DNA from: Streptomyces sp. B1I3 | Lineage (GTDB): Bacteria > Actinomycetota > Actinomycetes > Streptomycetales > Streptomycetaceae | Reading direction: 5' to 3' | Assembly: GCF_030816615.1 (NCBI RefSeq) | Contig: NZ_JAUSYD010000001.1 | Span: 6,780,501 to 6,844,500, forward strand | DNA: 64,000 nucleotides | In this document: one piece after another, positions 34,568 through 43,829 of the stretch | How the letters are laid out: each line of letters opens with the position of its first letter | How positions within the stretch are numbered: the stretch's first letter is position 1 | The notes under the pieces: generated by a model | What the model was told of the DNA's origin: nothing | The model's database searches: none | Seen by the model: the letters and a program-made list of their open reading frames with translations, nothing else | Program-made: the position numbers and the translations under genes

Positions 34568-35413
34568 GTGAACGAGCCCATACCCGTCCTCCGCGCCACC
34601 GACTTCGGGACCGCCCGCCTGATGCCCGACGTGGACCGCGAACGGGCCTGGCTGCTCACGGTCGACGGGGCCCCGCAGTCGTACGTCGACCTCGACGAGC
34701 CGGAGTACCTGGAGTTCGAGTACGTACGGCGGCTCGCCCACGTCGTGGACGGGGCGGCGGACCCGGGCGCGCCCGTGGACGCCGTACACCTCGGCGGCGG
34801 GGCGCTCACCCTGCCCCGTTACGTCGCGGCGACCCGCCCTGGTTCACGGCAGGAGGTCGCCGAGGCGGACCGGGGACTCGTCCGCCTGGTCGGCGAGCAC
34901 CTGCCGCTGCCCGAAGGGTCCGGGATCACCGTGCACGGCGCCGACGCCCGGGCCTGGCTCGAGCACGCGCCCGCCGGTTCCGCGGACCTCCTGATCGCGG
35001 ACGTCTTCGGCGGAGCACGGGTACCGGCTCACCTGACGTCCGTCGAGTACGCGCGCGCCGCCGGGCGGGTCCTGCGGGCCGGAGGGACGTATGCGGCGAA
35101 CCTGGCCGACGGTGCTCCCTTCGGCTTCCTGCGCTCGCAGCTGGCCAACTTCGCGTCGGTCTTCGGCGAACTCGCGCTGATCGCCGAACCGGCGGTCCTG
35201 CGCGGCCGAAGGTTCGGCAACACCGTGCTCGTCGCCTCGCGCGAGCCCTTGGACATCGCCACGCTGACCAGGCTCTGCGCCGCCGACGCGTTCCCCGCGA
35301 GGGTGGAGTGCGGTGCGGCGCTCGCCCGGCTCATGGGCGGCGCGCAGCCCGTACGGGACACCGAGGCGGTCGGCTCACCCGAGCCCCCCGACGGTGCCTT
35401 CGGCATCGGCTGA
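34568..35413 (+). CDS. Spermidine synthase-like methyltransferase-fold protein
   Basis: A 281-residue protein with the polyamine-synthase form of the Rossmann methyltransferase fold. DAVHLGGGALTLPRYVAA is the nucleotide-binding GGG motif, and ADLLIADVFGGARVPAHLTS replaces the usual catalytic DxxDP region with DVFGG. This is common in actinomycete 'spermidine synthase-like' proteins that probably do not make spermidine. It starts at GTG 34568. The 3' end overlaps the convergent exporter by 39 bp. The true substrate is unknown. Confidence 0.85.
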   Translation: MNEPIPVLRATDFGTARLMPDVDRERAWLLTVDGAPQSYVDLDEPEYLEFEYVRRLAHVVDGAADPGAPVDAVHLGGGALTLPRYVAATRPGSRQEVAEADRGLVRLVGEHLPLPEGSGITVHGADARAWLEHAPAGSADLLIADVFGGARVPAHLTSVEYARAAGRVLRAGGTYAANLADGAPFGFLRSQLANFASVFGELALIAEPAVLRGRRFGNTVLVASREPLDIATLTRLCAADAFPARVECGAALARLMGGAQPVRDTEAVGSPEPPDGAFGIG

Positions 35414-36697
35414 GACCTTGGCCGCCTGACCGGGCACCGCGCCGCCGCCACCCTGCACGCCGGCGGTGCGGCGCGTCAGGTTCCGTACGTCCGGGACGAG
35501 CAGCACCCCCGCCGTCACGAGCACGATCAGTGCGGCGCAGCCCCACAGTGCCTGGCTGCGGCCGGCCAGCGTCTCCACCGGACCGGCCGCCGCCGTGGCC
35601 AGCGGCACCATCGCCACCGAGCCGAACCAGTCGTACGCCGAGACCCGGGACAGCTTCTCCTCGGGGATCTCCTGATGCAGGGCCGTCATCCAGGAGACGC
35701 CGAACACCTCGATGGCGATGCCGGTCACGAACATCACGCCGCAGAGCGCGCCCACCGGCAGCGGGACCGCCAGCCCCGCCGACGGCAGGGCCAGCGGGAA
35801 CACGCAGAGCGTCCCGGCCAGCAGCAGCCGGCGTGGCTTCCAGCGCGTCATCAGCAACGCCCCGCCCAGGGTGCCGACCCCGAACGCGGCGAGCGCGAAC
35901 CCCCACGGGCGCGCCCCGCCCAACTCGTCGCGGGCCACCAGCGGCCCGTACACCGCCTCGGCGGCCCCGACGACGGCCACGACCACGGAGAACTGCAGGA
36001 CGATGGCCCAGAGCCAGGGGCGGCTCGCGACCTCCCGCCAGCCGTCGCGCATGTCGGCGAGCAGCCCGCCGCCCGGCGCGCGGCCGGGGATGTGGCTGAC
36101 GTCGAGGAAGGCGCGCAGCGTACCGGCGACGGCGAACGCCGCCGCGTCGACCGCCAGCACCCAGCCCGGGTCCATCGCCGCGATCATGGCGCCGCCGAGT
36201 GCCGCGCCGCCGATCGCGGCACCGTGCATGGACATCCGGAAGAAGGCGAAGGCGCGGGCGGCGTGCTCGCCGGTGACGCTGGACAGCAGCATGCCCTCGG
36301 CCGCCGGATTGAAGAAGGCCTGGCCGGTGCCGCACAGGGCGGTCAGCAGCATCATCTGCCACAGCCGTGCGTCGCCGGTCAGGACCAGCCAGGCGAACAC
36401 CGCCTGGGAGGCGCAGTTGAGGGCATTCGCCGCAACCATCACCCGATGACGCGGCAGCCGGTCCGCGATCGCACCGCCGATCAGCAGGAAGAGCACGAGC
36501 GGAGCGGTGCGGGCGGCGGCGACCAGCCCCACGTCGCCCGCGTCGCCGCCCGACTCCAGAACCGCGAAGGCCGCCGCGATCAACGCGCCGTGGGTACCCA
36601 GGCTCGTGATGATCGCGGCGGCGGTCAGCAGACCGTAGTTGCGGCCCGCCCGCGGGGTGCGGGAAGCGGCGGGCGGGGCGAAGTCGGCGGAAGTCAC
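35375..36697 (-). CDS. Major facilitator superfamily transporter
   Basis: A 440-residue permease with 12 predicted segments. The cytoplasmic loop after TM2 reads GGAIADRLPRHRVMVAANAL, the GxxxDRxxRRxxM signature of the H+ antiporter group, and PAAEGMLLSSV and a second-half GTLGGALLMTRWKPRRLL mirror it. It is of the EntS/MFS_3 drug-exporter type. GTG 36697 is preferred; the TTG further up lacks support. No regulator is adjacent and the substrate is unknown. Confidence 0.9.
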   Translation of the reverse strand: MTSADFAPPAASRTPRAGRNYGLLTAAAIITSLGTHGALIAAAFAVLESGGDAGDVGLVAAARTAPLVLFLLIGGAIADRLPRHRVMVAANALNCASQAVFAWLVLTGDARLWQMMLLTALCGTGQAFFNPAAEGMLLSSVTGEHAARAFAFFRMSMHGAAIGGAALGGAMIAAMDPGWVLAVDAAAFAVAGTLRAFLDVSHIPGRAPGGGLLADMRDGWREVASRPWLWAIVLQFSVVVAVVGAAEAVYGPLVARDELGGARPWGFALAAFGVGTLGGALLMTRWKPRRLLLAGTLCVFPLALPSAGLAVPLPVGALCGVMFVTGIAIEVFGVSWMTALHQEIPEEKLSRVSAYDWFGSVAMVPLATAAAGPVETLAGRSQALWGCAALIVLVTAGVLLVPDVRNLTRRTAGVQGGGGAVPGQAAKVSADAEGTVGGLG

Positions 36698-36765
36698 CAG
36701 GGGACTATCCCCGCCCGCACCCCGGTCCGCCAAATGGCACGGACCGGCCCAGGACCGTCAGGGGG

Positions 36766-37800
36766 TCAGGAGGTGCTCTTCGCGAGGCGTACCGTGCTGA
36801 GGATCTTCTGGATCGTGGCGTCCGGGAGCTCGTCGTCCACACCGGCGTTGGCGTAGAGGACCCAGGTCGAGTACTCGCCCTTGGCGTTCTTGAAGCTGAA
36901 CGCGGTCGACTTGCCGTCCGTGTCGCACTTGTTCTTCTTGGCCAGACCCGTGGCGGTGGCCGTCACGACACTGCCGGTCAGCCCCGACTCGGTCGTGTAC
37001 GGCGCGGCCTTGCCGATCTTGACCTTCTCCTTGGGGTCCTCCTGGGCGTAGGCGGCCCACACCCAGTTGGCAGCCTCGTTGGTGGCGGCCTCGTCGGTAC
37101 TCTTGGCGCCCTGGGCGCCCTTGGTGCCGACGCCCGCGAGGCCGGTGTCCTCCTTGGAGCCGTCCTTGTCGACGTCGTCGACGCACCACTTGCTCTTGTA
37201 GTAGGCCGGTGCGGAGAAGCCGGCGGCCGGCGGCCCGGTCGGGTCCTTCACGTCCTCGAAACCGGAGAACACACCGGTTCCGGCGACCTCCCAGTCACCG
37301 GGCACGTCGAACTGGGTGCCCCACTTCGGGTTGGTCACCACCTTCCAGCCGGGGACCGAGGGCGCGGCGTCCTCCCCGCCACGCGGGTTCGCCGCGGGGG
37401 AGGAAGGGGTGTCGGAGGCCTTCGCCGACGGCGAGGTCTTCTTGCCGTCCGCGACCTTCGAGCCGCCCTTGTCGTCGTCCTTCTTGTTCATGACGACGAC
37501 TCCGGTGACGACGGCCGCCACCACGACCGCGGTGGCGGCGACGATCGCGACGATCGTCGTCTTCTTCCTGTCGTCCGGCTGCGGCCCGCCGGGCTGACCC
37601 GGCACGGCGTACTGCGGCACGGTGGGCTGCTGGTACGGGTTCGGCTGCGGATACCCCTGCTGATAACCCGGCTGCTGCTGTCCCGGCTGCTGGTATCCCG
37701 GCTGCTGATAGGGATTCGGCTGCTGGTACCCCGGCTGCTGGTACGGATTCTGGTCCTGCGGGTTCTGCTCGCCCCCGGGCGGCTGCTGTCCTGGCCACAT
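36766..37800 (-). CDS. Membrane-anchored secreted protein with Gln/Pro/Tyr-rich N-terminus (DUF8017-like)
   Basis: A 344-residue protein in three parts. Residues 1-75 are repeats of the type NPYQQPGYQQP, a disordered cytoplasmic tail. One membrane helix (TTIVAIVAATAVVVAAVVTGVVV) follows, then a Ser/Lys-rich linker and a globular extracellular domain from GWKVVTNPKWGTQFDVPGDWEV to the end with two Cys (KWCVDD, NKCDTD). Many actinomycetes have several such proteins of unknown role, perhaps wall or signalling related. It is divergent from the thioesterase gene. Confidence 0.85.
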   Translation of the reverse strand: MWPGQQPPGGEQNPQDQNPYQQPGYQQPNPYQQPGYQQPGQQQPGYQQGYPQPNPYQQPTVPQYAVPGQPGGPQPDDRKKTTIVAIVAATAVVVAAVVTGVVVMNKKDDDKGGSKVADGKKTSPSAKASDTPSSPAANPRGGEDAAPSVPGWKVVTNPKWGTQFDVPGDWEVAGTGVFSGFEDVKDPTGPPAAGFSAPAYYKSKWCVDDVDKDGSKEDTGLAGVGTKGAQGAKSTDEAATNEAANWVWAAYAQEDPKEKVKIGKAAPYTTESGLTGSVVTATATGLAKKNKCDTDGKSTAFSFKNAKGEYSTWVLYANAGVDDELPDATIQKILSTVRLAKSTS

Positions 37801-37895
37801 GGCCAGTAACCATAGAGGGACCGGGCACCCACTGCCACGGCCGCCCCTGTGAGGGGATGGTCAAGGCCTGCTACTGACTAGTAACATCCCGGCCC

Positions 37896-38348
37896 ATGAG
37901 CACTGAAGAGATGACGGTCGGCGAGATGCTGTCCGCGAGCGTTCCGATGGTCCGCACCCTCAACCTCGAATACCTGGAGACCACCGCCGAGCGCGCTGTC
38001 CTCTCGTTCCCGGACCAGGCCGAATACCACAACCACCTCGGCGGACCGCACGCCGGAGCGATGTTCACGCTGGCCGAGTCCGCGAGCGGCGCCGTCGTCG
38101 TCGCCGCCTTCGGTGACCAGATGGCGCGTGCCGTGCCGCTGCCGGTGACCACCGAGATGGCCTTCAAGAAGGTGGCCATGGGCGCGCTCACCGCCACCGC
38201 CACCCTGGGCCGCCCGGCCGCCGAGGTCATCGCCGAACTCGACGAGGGCAAGCGCCCCGAATTCCCCGTGCGGGTGGAGATCCGGCGGGCCGACGGGGCC
38301 GTGACGAGCGAGATGAGCGTGGTCTGGACGCTGCGCCCCAACCGCTGA
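37896..38348 (+). CDS. Hotdog-fold thioesterase (DUF4442/PaaI-like)
   Basis: A 150-residue hotdog protein. NHLGGPHAGAMFTLAESASGAVV is the central helix with the HxG-like active-site element, and VPLPVTTEMAFKKVAMGALTATA the long second strand. It probably hydrolyses acyl-CoA thioesters. An ATG start with an AGTGAAGAG stretch overlaps the coding start; the CTACTGACTAGTAAC region upstream may be its promoter. Confidence 0.88.
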   Translation: MSTEEMTVGEMLSASVPMVRTLNLEYLETTAERAVLSFPDQAEYHNHLGGPHAGAMFTLAESASGAVVVAAFGDQMARAVPLPVTTEMAFKKVAMGALTATATLGRPAAEVIAELDEGKRPEFPVRVEIRRADGAVTSEMSVVWTLRPNR

Positions 38349-38491
38349 CCCCCGGCCGGGCGGCGCGCTCCCACCGCCGGCCCAGCCGGCCGGTCGGTGC
38401 ACCACCACCGCCGAACCCGTCGGCCGGGTAGGCTGCCCGCCGTGCACCACCGTGGTGCGCGGCGGCAGATTCTTCACGGGAGGAACCGGCG

Positions 38492-39157
38492 TTGCACGTC
38501 CAGGAGTGGCTCGAGACCGTCCCCGCGGTCAGCATCTACCTGCTGGTGGGGGTCGTCATCGGGCTGGAGAGCCTGGGCATTCCGCTGCCCGGCGAGATCA
38601 TCCTCGTGAGTTCGGCGCTGCTCGCCTCCCAGCACGGCGACATCGATCCCGTGGTGCTCGGCGCCTGCGCGTCGGCCGGAGCGATCATCGGTGACTCGAT
38701 CGGCTACGCCATCGGCCGCAAGGGCGGGCGGCCCCTGCTCGCCTGGCTCGGCGGCAGGTTCCCCAAGCATTTCGGGGAAGCGCAGATCGCCATGGCCGAG
38801 CGGTCCTTCGAGAAGTGGGGCATGTGGGCGGTCTTCTTCGGCCGCTTCGTCGCGCTGCTGCGGATCTTCGCCGGGCCGCTGGCGGGTGTCCTGCGCATGC
38901 CCTACTGGAAGTTCCTCATCGCCAACGTGCTCGGCGGCATCGTCTGGGCGGGCGGCACCACGGCCGTCGTCTACTCGGTGGGAGTGGTCGCCGAGGCGTG
39001 GCTCAAGCGCTTCTCCTGGCTCGGCCTGGTCGTCGCCGTCCTGATCGGCCTGACCTCGATGCTGGTGCTGAAGAACCGTGCCAAGAAGGCCGCGGAGCAA
39101 TCGGCCGGCCGGCCGGTGGCGACGCCCGAGTCCGACTCCGTGCCCGCCGCCGACTGA
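38492..39157 (+). CDS. DedA-family membrane protein
   Basis: A 221-residue protein of the DedA/SNARE-associated family. ESLGIPLPGEIILVSSALLA is the first re-entrant loop with the conserved Glu and Pro-Gly. GRFVALLRIFAGPLAGVLRMPYWKF contains the R-x-x-P-type membrane Arg needed in DedA proteins. Four to five membrane segments and a basic tail. DedA proteins help flip phospholipids or undecaprenyl phosphate. TTG start with a GGGAGGAA site. Confidence 0.92.
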   Translation: MHVQEWLETVPAVSIYLLVGVVIGLESLGIPLPGEIILVSSALLASQHGDIDPVVLGACASAGAIIGDSIGYAIGRKGGRPLLAWLGGRFPKHFGEAQIAMAERSFEKWGMWAVFFGRFVALLRIFAGPLAGVLRMPYWKFLIANVLGGIVWAGGTTAVVYSVGVVAEAWLKRFSWLGLVVAVLIGLTSMLVLKNRAKKAAEQSAGRPVATPESDSVPAAD

Positions 39158-39226
39158 CCCGGCATGGCCGGCCGTGGGTTCGCCCGGCGCCGCGGGACCG
39201 GGCCCGCGACGAGCATGTGCGCGAGG

Positions 39227-39757
39227 TCAGCCCTCGTGTGCCTGCCGGTGCGCTTTCGCCAGCTCCACATAGCCGGCCGCGTTGAAGGCGATGCCCTCGC
39301 GCTCCTCGGCGGTCAGCTGCCGCTTGACCTTGGCGGGTACACCGGCGACGAGCGAGCCCGGGGGCACCCGCATCCCCTGCGGTACGAGGGCCTGTGCGGC
39401 GACCAGTGAACCCGCACCGATGTGGGCCCCGTTCAGCACCGTGGCGCCCATGCCGACCAGTACGTCGTCCTCGATGACACAGCCGTGCAGGACGGCGTTG
39501 TGGCCGACGGAGACCCGGGCGCCCACGGTCAGCGGGAACCCGGGGTCGGTGTGCACGCTGCAGTTGTCCTGGATGTTGCTGTCCGGGCCGAGCGAGATCG
39601 GGCCGCAGTCGGCGCGCAGTACCGCCTGGTACCAGACGCTGGAGCCGGGGGCCAGCGAGACCTCGCCGACGAGAACGGACGTCGGCGCCACGAAGGCGTC
39701 CGGGTCGATGTGCGGCTCCTTGCCGCCGATGCCGGTGACCAACGCCTTTTCTGCCAT
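39227..39757 (-). CDS. Gamma-carbonic anhydrase family protein (left-handed beta helix)
   Basis: A 176-residue hexapeptide-repeat protein. IDPDAFVAPTSVLVGEVSLAPGSSVWYQAVLRAD opens the coil. The metal His residues are in NCSVHTDPG, SVGHNAVLHGC and the interface, as in gamma-carbonic anhydrases such as YrdA/CaiE relatives. Trimeric zinc or iron enzyme; carbonic anhydrase activity of this subgroup is not certain. ATG 39757 follows a GGAGGAG site. Confidence 0.93.
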   Translation of the reverse strand: MAEKALVTGIGGKEPHIDPDAFVAPTSVLVGEVSLAPGSSVWYQAVLRADCGPISLGPDSNIQDNCSVHTDPGFPLTVGARVSVGHNAVLHGCVIEDDVLVGMGATVLNGAHIGAGSLVAAQALVPQGMRVPPGSLVAGVPAKVKRQLTAEEREGIAFNAAGYVELAKAHRQAHEG

Positions 39758-39912
39758 CGCCTGCTCCTCCGCCGCGGGTGTGGTGCGGTCGCGCTCGCGC
39801 GCCGGTCGCGCCAGAGGAACCGTAATGGACGGTCCCACCGCCCTTGCGGGGTGGGGTGAACATCACAGGTGGTGGGCGGACCGGCGCCGCCCCGGCCGAC
39901 TACCGTGAGCGC

Positions 39913-40731
39913 GTGGCGAAGAACCGTGAGCGGGTGCCGAAGAACGGAGACACGGTCTCCTCCCTGGCGCGCTGGCGTCGTCGTGTCCTGGCCGGTGCGG
40001 TCCACCGGGGCTGGGCCTGGCTGCAGGAGACCGGAGCGGTCACCGCGCAGCGTCCGGGGAAACTGCGGTTCGGCCGCATCGGACCGGGCACGCGGCTCGC
40101 CTTCCCGCAGGGCACCGTGTTCGGCGAGCGGTGGATCGAGCTCGGTGACCACTGCATCATCGCCGAACAGGTGACGCTCACCGCCGGGCTGATGCCCGAT
40201 CTGGACCTGGGCCCGCAGACCGTGCTGACGCTCGGCAACGGCGTGGTGCTGGGCCGCGGCAGCCACGTCGTCGCCGACACCACCGTGTCGATCGGATCGG
40301 ACACGTACTGCGGCCCGTACGTCTACATCACGTCGACCAACCACAGTTACGACAATCCCGACGAGCCGGTCGGCAGGCAGTGGCCGCGCATGGAGCCGGT
40401 CGTCATCGGCCCGGGCTGCTGGATCGGCACGGGCGCGGTCATCCTCCCGGGTGCCAGGCTCGGCCGCAACGTCGTGGTCGCGGCGGGCGCCGTCGTACGC
40501 GGGGAGGTCCCGGACCACGCGGTGGTCGCCGGGGCACCCGCCCGCGTCGTCAGGCGCTGGGACCCCGACAACGGCTGGCAGCCGCCGTTGCGGACGCCCG
40601 CGCCGGTACCGATCCCCGAGGGGGTCACGTCCGAGCAACTGCAGGCCGTGGCGGATCTGCTGGAGGACACGGGACCGGGTGCCCGGCCCGCGGACGCCGA
40701 CGGGGTGCCGGTGCGCCGGGGGAACGGCTAG
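39913..40731 (+). CDS. Left-handed beta-helix acyltransferase
   Basis: A 272-residue transferase. The middle (LTLGNGVVLGRGSHVVADTTVSIGSDTYCGPYVYITSTNHSYDNP) is a LbH acetyltransferase coil with the catalytic His in TNHSY. It continues VIGPGCWIGTGAVILPGARLGRNVVVAAGAVVRGEVP and GAPARVVRRW, as in maltose or serine O-acetyltransferases. The flanks are Arg-rich and of low order. The acceptor is unknown, perhaps a sugar or glycopeptide. GTG 39913 was chosen; it is divergent from the carbonic-anhydrase gene. Confidence 0.9.
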   Translation: MAKNRERVPKNGDTVSSLARWRRRVLAGAVHRGWAWLQETGAVTAQRPGKLRFGRIGPGTRLAFPQGTVFGERWIELGDHCIIAEQVTLTAGLMPDLDLGPQTVLTLGNGVVLGRGSHVVADTTVSIGSDTYCGPYVYITSTNHSYDNPDEPVGRQWPRMEPVVIGPGCWIGTGAVILPGARLGRNVVVAAGAVVRGEVPDHAVVAGAPARVVRRWDPDNGWQPPLRTPAPVPIPEGVTSEQLQAVADLLEDTGPGARPADADGVPVRRGNG

Positions 40732-40843
40732 GTGTGTTGTCCCGGGAGGTTGGTTACGCGGCTGGCGGGGGTGCGGACACGGCATCGGCCTCCTCCCGCG
40801 GACCGCGCGGGGCCGGCCCGCGGGCGAAGGCCCCGACCCGTCG

Positions 40844-41710
40844 CTAACCCGTCGCCAGGAGAACCGTCCCGAGCAGGGCGAGGCCGGCTCCGGCCGCCTG
40901 GACGCCCCGCAGCCGCTCGCCCAGCAGGCCGCGTGCCGCCAGTGCCGTGACCACCGGGTACAGCGAGGCCAGCACGGCGGCCACGGTGACCGGGCCGTGC
41001 TGGGCGGCGACGGAGTACGTGCCGTTGGCCGCGACATCGGCGAGGCCGACGAAGGCGAGGGCGGGCAGCGCGCCCACGACGACCGCCCGGCCGCCCTCCT
41101 CGGGGAGGGCGCGGCCTCCACGGCGCACCGAGACGTACAAGGCCGTGCCTCCGACGGCGATGTTCGTGACGCGCTGGACGAAGAGCGCCAGGAACAGGCC
41201 GGTCACGGTGGTGGACGCCTCCGCGATCAGTGCCATCACCGCGCCGAAACCGAACGCGGCGACGAGTGTCAGCACGACCGCGCGACGCTGCACCGGGGCT
41301 CCTCGGAGCTGCGGTCCGCCGGCCAGGACGACCCCCGCCACGGCCACGCCCACCCCGGCGAGCTGCAGCGGTCCCGGGTGTTCGCCCATGGTCAGACCGG
41401 CCGCGACGGGGACGGCCACCCCGAGCGATCCGAGTGGGGAGACCACGCCCATCGGGCCCAGGGCCAGCGCCTTGTAGAAGCTCAGCATCGCGACCGGGCC
41501 CACCGCGCCGGCCGCGACCGCGAACCAGAGCCTGCCCCCGGCCTCGCTCCAGCCGCCCGTCGCCACGACGACGCAGCCGAGGACCACGGCGGCGATGCAC
41601 TGGGACACCACCACCACGGTCAGTGCGGGCGTACGCCGGGTGAGCAGCCCGCCGCCGAAATCGGCCAGGCCCCACAGAAGGCTCGTGGCCAGGGCGAACA
41701 GTGCTGTCAT
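40844..41710 (-). CDS. DMT-superfamily (EamA) exporter
   Basis: A 288-residue protein with ten membrane segments in two EamA repeats: LATSLLWGLADFGGGLLTRR in the first and GALPALAFVGLADVAANGTYSVAAQHGPVTVAAVLASLYPVVTALAARGLLGERL in the second, with the usual Glu near the end. It is divergent from an XRE-cupin regulator with a 93-bp gap, a pairing typical of amino-acid or drug efflux controlled by its substrate. Confidence 0.92.
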   Translation of the reverse strand: MTALFALATSLLWGLADFGGGLLTRRTPALTVVVVSQCIAAVVLGCVVVATGGWSEAGGRLWFAVAAGAVGPVAMLSFYKALALGPMGVVSPLGSLGVAVPVAAGLTMGEHPGPLQLAGVGVAVAGVVLAGGPQLRGAPVQRRAVVLTLVAAFGFGAVMALIAEASTTVTGLFLALFVQRVTNIAVGGTALYVSVRRGGRALPEEGGRAVVVGALPALAFVGLADVAANGTYSVAAQHGPVTVAAVLASLYPVVTALAARGLLGERLRGVQAAGAGLALLGTVLLATG

Positions 41711-41803
41711 CACATGCCTCGCAGTACAGTGCGGTCGTCGGTTCGGTGCACCACACCGTAGTGCAGTATTTTCGACCCTGTCATCCAGAATATTGGACGG
41801 AAT

Positions 41804-42388
41804 GTGTCTGACCTCGATCAGCTCACGCAGTCGCTCGCGCGGAATCTCAAGCGCTGGAGGGGCGAGCGCGGCTTCACTCTGGACGCCCTCGCCGCCCGCG
41901 CCGGAGTCAGCCGGGGGATGATCATCCAGATCGAGCAGGCACGCACGAATCCGAGCGTCGGCACCACCGTGAAGCTCGCCGACGCGCTGGGCGTCAGCAT
42001 CACCACGCTCCTCGACTACGAGCAGGGCTCGCAGGTGCGCCTCGTACCCGAGAGCCAGGCCGTGCGCATGTGGTCCACGGAGGCGGGCAGCTCCACCACG
42101 CTCCTGGTGGGCACGGAGGCCAGGGGGCCCATCGAGCTCTGGGCCTGGCACCTGATGCCCGGCGACAGCAGCGCCTCCGACCCGCATCCCGAGGGGACGG
42201 TCGAACTCCTGCACGTCACCGCGGGCGAACTGACCCTGGTCGTCGACGGCGAGGCGCACGCGGTGTCGGCCGGCACCTCGGCGACCTTCGAGGCGCATGT
42301 ACCCCACAGCTACCGCAACGACGGTGCCGAGCCCGTCGAGCTGACCATGGCGGTCTCCATCCCGCCGGTACGCGGACAGGCCAAGTGA
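41804..42388 (+). CDS. XRE-family regulator with cupin domain
   Basis: A 194-residue two-domain regulator. Residues 5-65 form a helix-turn-helix (LKRWRGERGFTLDALAARAGVSRGMIIQIEQARTNPSVGTTVKLADALGV), and 90-190 form a cupin_2 fold (ASDPHPEGTVELLHVTAGELTLVVDGEAHAVSAGTSATFEAHVPHSY). Such regulators sense small ligands or metals through the cupin and control a neighbouring transporter, here the divergent EamA exporter. Imperfect inverted sites of the TACAGTGCGGT type flank the gap. GTG start. Confidence 0.95.
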   Translation: MSDLDQLTQSLARNLKRWRGERGFTLDALAARAGVSRGMIIQIEQARTNPSVGTTVKLADALGVSITTLLDYEQGSQVRLVPESQAVRMWSTEAGSSTTLLVGTEARGPIELWAWHLMPGDSSASDPHPEGTVELLHVTAGELTLVVDGEAHAVSAGTSATFEAHVPHSYRNDGAEPVELTMAVSIPPVRGQAK

Positions 42389-42410
42389 CCACCCCGCGGG
42401 GACTGTTAGC

Positions 42411-42974
42411 GTGACCGGTATGCGCGCACCCCTGGGCACGTTCGACGACGCCTCCCCCGCGACCGACCGGCTCGACCTGCTCACCCCGCCCGTGGCGGAA
42501 GCGGTGGCGGCGGGCTGGGGCGGCGTCCCCGCCGAGCAGATCGTCTACATCGACACCGACCCGGCCATCGCCGACACCGCCGTCTTCGCCGAGCACTACG
42601 GCCGGGAACTGCTGGACGAGTCGGCCAACTGCGTGGTCGTGGCAGGGAAGCGGGGCGGGGAGGTCATGCTCGCCGCGTGCGTGGTCCTCTCCAGCTCGCG
42701 CGTCGACGTCAACGGCGTGGTGCGCAAACACCTCGGAGCACGTAAGGCGTCCTTCGCGTCGATGGACCTGGCGGTGGGGGAGACGGGCATGGAGTACGGG
42801 GGAATCACCCCGGTCGGCCTCCCCGCGGCCTGGCCCCTCCTGCTCGACCCCGCCGTGGTCGACCGGGAGTGGGTGCTGATCGGCAGCGGCCGCCGCCGCG
42901 GCAAGCTGATCGTCCCCGGCAAGGCGCTGGCCGCACTGCCGGCAGCGGTGCTGGTCGAGGGCCTGGGCGTCTGA
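42411..42974 (+). CDS. YbaK/ProX-like aminoacyl-tRNA deacylase domain protein
   Basis: A 187-residue member of the YbaK family, which clears mischarged tRNA. The core begins SANCVVVAGKRGGEVMLAACVVLSSSRVD and continues with VVRKHLGARKASFASMD, with the conserved Lys, and MEYGGITPVGLP, the Gly-x-x-P loop. Proteins of this length in actinomycetes often lack a tested tRNA specificity. GTG 42411 has a GGGGA site; an internal ATG at 42420 is possible. It follows the regulator with a 22-bp gap. Confidence 0.9.
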   Translation: MTGMRAPLGTFDDASPATDRLDLLTPPVAEAVAAGWGGVPAEQIVYIDTDPAIADTAVFAEHYGRELLDESANCVVVAGKRGGEVMLAACVVLSSSRVDVNGVVRKHLGARKASFASMDLAVGETGMEYGGITPVGLPAAWPLLLDPAVVDREWVLIGSGRRRGKLIVPGKALAALPAAVLVEGLGV

Positions 42975-42979
42975 GCCAC

Positions 42980-43792
42980 TCACCGCGCCCGGACGCGGTG
43001 CTCCACCAGCCAGCCGGTGGCGAAGTCCACGGCCGCGCGGAGGGGGAAGAGGCGGCATGGTGCCGCCCCCACCCGGCCCCTCCGCACGGCCCCGGTCACA
43101 TCCGCCCGCTCGAAGTCGCCGCCCAGGGCCGCGAAGTCGCTGTCGTCCAGCTCGACGTCCTCGTACTCCCACCATCGGCGTCCGCCGTCCGGTGCGATCA
43201 CGCAGCGGTAGAGACGGCGGGGCGCCGCCGGAAGGCGGTACTCGGCGAGGTGGAAGGCGCTGCAGGTGGCGAAGCCCGTCCCCAGCAGCAGGACCTGGGC
43301 GTCGGCCTCGTACAGGCGGGCGAGGGGGGAGTCCTCGCCGAGGTGACAGTCCGGGCGGTGCCGTGCGAGCAGCGTCGCCGCCGCCGGTCCCACCGCGGCG
43401 AACGACGTCTGCGGATGCCCGCTGCGGACCGCTTCCGGGGCCAGCCTGACCGTCTCGGCGAGCCGCCCCATGGAGGGCGACGCGGGAGTGGTGGCCCGGT
43501 CGAAGGGCGGCATCGCTGCCCGCAGGGCCGCGCGCGCCTCTGCGCCCAGCCCTCGGACGCGGCTCAGGTAGAAGGGTGACGTGTCCGAATTCTCCGGCGT
43601 GAAGGAGGGGACGACCAGGGTTCCCTGCGGACCCAGCGACCGTCGCAGGGCGTGCGCCATCGCCTCGGCGTCCTCTCCCGCGGAACGCATGGAGGCATGC
43701 ACCAGCAGGACGCCTCCCCGCTCCACGCCGAGCCCGTGAAGCTGAGCCGCTACCCGGTCACCGCCGTCGGGATGCTGTGTCACGGCACGCAT
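42980..43792 (-). CDS. AAC(3)-type aminoglycoside N-acetyltransferase family protein
   Basis: A 270-residue Antibiotic_NAT fold protein. GVERGGVLLVHASMRSAG, LGPQGTLVVPSFTPENSDTSPF, SPSMGRLAETVRLAPEAVRSGHPQTSFAAVG (His and the S-x-h-P loop) and EDSPLARLYEADAQVLLLGTGF are the family blocks; acetyl-CoA is the donor. Relatives include real resistance enzymes and chromosomal proteins with other acceptors. No antibiotic cluster is adjacent, so it may be a housekeeping member. Confidence 0.9.
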   Translation of the reverse strand: MRAVTQHPDGGDRVAAQLHGLGVERGGVLLVHASMRSAGEDAEAMAHALRRSLGPQGTLVVPSFTPENSDTSPFYLSRVRGLGAEARAALRAAMPPFDRATTPASPSMGRLAETVRLAPEAVRSGHPQTSFAAVGPAAATLLARHRPDCHLGEDSPLARLYEADAQVLLLGTGFATCSAFHLAEYRLPAAPRRLYRCVIAPDGGRRWWEYEDVELDDSDFAALGGDFERADVTGAVRRGRVGAAPCRLFPLRAAVDFATGWLVEHRVRAR

Positions 43793-43829
43793 TGTTCCCG
43801 CCGGAGGCCGGGCGTGGCACCACGCCTCC

